From contig CM073193.1 in NCBI GenBank assembly GCA_037042915.1, forward strand, positions 6,634,001 to 6,698,000: a stretch of 64,000 bases of DNA, in the 5' to 3' direction. Source of the DNA: Auricularia sp. M13. Its lineage: Eukaryota > Basidiomycota > Agaricomycetes > Auriculariales > Auriculariaceae. The translations under genes and the position numbers were made by a program. The notes beneath the pieces were generated by a model. The model had not been told where the DNA came from, did not search any database, and saw nothing but the letters and a program-made list of their open reading frames with translations. Positions 61,513 to 64,000 of this stretch are shown piece after piece (the stretch's first letter is position 1; every line of letters starts with the position of its first letter).

Positions 61513-62999
61513 CGCCCGCGTCCCGATATTACGAGCGCGTCTGCCTTGTGCTCGTGCCAGGGCCACCCGCGGCCCACTGCAGCGATACTCCTGCTGGTCC
61601 CACGCCGGCGTCCGCCATCCCGCCAAGCGCAACTGGAGCCTTTTGTCCCATGCTACAGGGTCGGCAGCTGAACAACGATACTGCACCCACTGTACTGGTA
61701 GCCTATGCTCTCTTGGAAATATCAGTCGATTGGGGAACCCCTTGCCGGGGGAACCTGCCCTCGCCTACCCCAGGTTTTCTTGCGCAAAGGCAGGTATCGT
61801 AAAGGATCTCGTCAACGTAAACGCGCGCCGTCAATAGTCAGCGGCGCTACTGTAACTCGAAAAGGTGAGCAATGTCCCTGCATGCCGTACTTGCACTCAG
61901 TTGATGACCCAGGAGCGAGTTGCAGGCAATGCGCAATACGCGATCAGGATGACCATTTGTCCTGTGCACAACCCGCTAGAGCTGCGCACTTCCTCGGGAC
62001 ACAAGACGTACTGGAGTGTCTCTTCAGGTCGAGGTCGGTCCAGCAGATGCCGTTTGACTGAACTTCGGCGTCCCTCGGTCATGACGTCCTTGACGTGTCT
62101 CAACGTCACCACAATCGAGACTGAAGATCACTGGCTGGATGTCATTTTAGACCGGTCGCGAGAGGGGTCGAAAGTATTCGCGTCGCGCGCAAGCCCCATG
62201 GAGAGATATCCTGGATATTGCTGCTCGTTCAGCGGGCTCCTACTTCTTCCTCATGGTCGACATCACATCCTCAACCTGATATTTTGCTGATTCCGGTGAG
62301 TCGGTCCCCGATCTCCTCTTCTCCGCCTGTGCGCTGGCTTACTTGCCCCCGGCAAACAGACCGTTATCGTGACCTTCCAGAGCGTCGTAACGTCCATCCT
62401 CGCGCAGCGCATCAGTGAGCTCCTTGCCCCTACTGCCTTTGAGGGGCGCGCTCAGCCAACTACCACCCACAGTCATCTCGCTCAGCGAGCGCACGGAGAA
62501 CATCCACAGCAGCGACCACCACAACGCGTCCTACACGGCGCGCGACAGGTCCAAGTCGGGCTCGCGCACGCCGCACGCGCGGCGGCATCTTCTCCAAGAT
62601 GCCGAAGCCGCCTGCTGCGTCGTGGACATGTCGCGCTCGATCAACGGCACCGAGCCGCACACCAGGCCGGACGTCGAGATGGTCAAGATCCAGATCGGCG
62701 TCCACAAGCAGGTGCTGCACGACGACGACGTCAAGGCCGACCACGAGCGCATGCACAACGTCAGTTTTGCGTAATAGCAACTTGGTCCTTGGAGGCGATC
62801 TATCTGCATGAATGCTTGCGTGGAACGAGGATGGACGTGGCTTGGGATGTGTTGTGAGTGCTAGTGTACTGATGCTCATTGTCGCGCCTGGTATAAAGTA
62901 ACGCGCCTTTCGCTATCGTAATGAAGGAGTAGCATTTTCAAACGAGCGTTGAGACTTGATCATCATGAATATAAATCATACTGGTACACTATCGTTGAT
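61513..62999. other. Interval with possible membrane-protein remnant
   Basis: Apart from the candidate at 62218-62774, short open frames on both strands show no motif. A minus-strand piece at 61897-62112 is open for 71 codons without recognisable content. Confidence 0.35.
62218..62774 (+). CDS. Possible C-terminal part of a fungal multi-pass membrane protein
   Basis: A membrane-like piece (SYFFLMVDITSST), then after a possible intron TVIVTFQSVVTSILAQRI, and a polar tail with TRPDVEMVKIQIGVHK and QVLHDDDV before a stop at 62774. The layout is like the last helices and tail of basidiomycete DUF6533/6534-type seven-helix proteins, but the earlier helices are not visible upstream. It is partial, broken or misread. 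Confidence 0.22.
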
Positions 63000-64000
63000 T
63001 CAATGTGCATGGGATTTCTTCGCCCGAAAATCGACAAAGTCAATGGCCGCATTCGGGAACGACTTCTTGGCCAGCGCCAGAACCTCGTCATACCGTTCTG
63101 TAGAACGGAATAGACCGTTGCAGACAAACACTTGCACATTAGGCGAAGCAAGGGCGGAGATAATGGTCGCAGCATGGTCGGGATCGATCGCATGACGAAA
63201 ACCAGCTCTCGGAGAGGCATTTTCCAGCCCCATCGGGCAGCAGCTGTACGCAACGCCTAGTGACCAAAGACATGAGGCTACGGTAGTGAAATTGTATGGG
63301 GTCCAGACGACTTACTACACAGTCTCCTGGGAACCAGCTGAGGCAATCTATAGAGTCGGGCACACAATAGTGCACGACCTCGAGATGCCGAAATGTCGAC
63401 GGGGGTATCCGATATGCGTCCTGTTCAGCCAATACTGGTCGTTGCGCAATTCCCGCAGATGCGGAAATGCCGCAAAGGAAGTCACGACATGCGTCGTCTC
63501 CAGCCGCTCGACGGAGGCGAGGGCTACGCCAGACAAGCCAGGTAGGTGGCAGCCGCTGAAGCGGATATCGGCCAATCTCTGGAGGCTGGCCAATGCGCGC
63601 ATCATTTTGGGCGAGAGAGTATGTCCGTTTCCAGAGCAGCCAAAGCGCAGATGTATGTCGATAGCAACTAGGTTCGGTACAGCACTGAGTACGCGGTCCG
63701 CAGTGGCATCAGCGAGGTTGTCCAGGTCTTGCTGTGTGGGACTCTTGGATCCAGGGCCATCGTCGACGTACAATGCGAGCCCAAGACGTTTTGTCTGCGG
63801 TCCTAATGGAATGTCGCCGAGTGGAAAGAAAGAAAGCGGTTTGTGGTATGGCGCAGGGTACGGCCCGCCGTTATGTCTGACGAGTTCGCCGTCGCGCAGA
63901 CAGACATACAAGTCGGCAAAGGATACTTCCTCCAACAGCAGGCTCCGAAAGAATCTGCAGGTCGCGGATAGAGCAGCAAGGTCCCGGCTAGGTCGAATGG
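63000..64000 (-). CDS. F-box-like / leucine-rich protein, cut by the window edge
   Basis: The frame is open to the right edge, so the N-terminus lies outside. The first visible residues, IRPSRDLAALSATCRFFRSL, look like the second half of an F-box. Then come irregular leucine-rich segments such as SLQRLADIRFSGCHLPGL, ASVERLETTHVVTSF and TFRHLEVVHYCVPDSI, typical of fungal F-box/LRR proteins that present substrates to SCF ubiquitin ligases. An intron starts at about 63320 after FPGDC. A frame change near 63190 leads to HAIDPDHAATIISALA and the C-terminal FPNAAIDFVDFRAKKSHAH, with the stop at 63000. Confidence 0.6.

Overview
This 64 kb window is nuclear DNA of a filamentous or yeast-like basidiomycete fungus, most likely Agaricomycotina. 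The evidence is dense genes of about 1-3.5 kb on both strands, many phase-varied introns of about 50-75 nt with GT..AG ends, GC-rich coding sequence, and fungal proteins such as the alpha-aminoadipate reductase Lys2, Hsp104, a Bir1-type BIR protein, Wapl and a mitochondrial ornithine carrier. I saw no rRNA, tRNA, CRISPR array or recognisable transposon. Layout, left to right: LYS2 (lysine synthesis) converges on a DapA/HOGA-type aldolase gene. Next come a cysteine-rich single-pass membrane protein with a PPxY tail, a zinc-dependent polyol-type dehydrogenase, and the divergent pair RPN1 (proteasome base) / KHDC4-like KH protein. A second PPxY membrane protein (a paralogue of the first), tRNase Z and an HtrL/YibB-like type II membrane protein follow. 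The 23-30 kb stretch holds the divergent pair WAPL / BIR1. Then come cytosolic prolyl-tRNA synthetase, a Gre2-type reductase, HSP104 with a clear heat-shock-element promoter, and AFG2. The 41-48 kb stretch holds an unrecognised small gene, a 3-beta-HSD-like membrane reductase and a secreted FAD lactone-oxidase-like enzyme. Next are the divergent pair ORT1 / CHK1, two paralogous secreted proteins with a lysine/threonine block followed by a poly-acidic block, a single C2H2 zinc-finger protein and an SDR. The right end has a 66-residue RAMP4/SERP1 homologue, the divergent pair RBBP4-like WD40 / BMT5-like rRNA methyltransferase, and an F-box-like protein cut by the window edge. Most genes are unlinked housekeeping functions; there is no biosynthetic cluster. 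Four divergent pairs share promoters of only 63-122 bp, and WAPL/BIR1 joins two chromosome-segregation genes. A pervasive feature is single-base reading-frame breaks, mostly missing bases, in otherwise intact conserved genes (LYS2, RPN1, tRNase Z, ProRS, AFG2 and others). These look like assembly errors rather than pseudogenes, because every functional motif is kept on both sides of each break. The most novel-looking items are the secreted charge-segregated paralogues (51.8-52.8 and 56.7-57.7 kb) and the paired PPxY receptors (6.6-8.0 and 16.8-18.1 kb). All gene models were read by eye; exon edges are exact where given, otherwise approximate.
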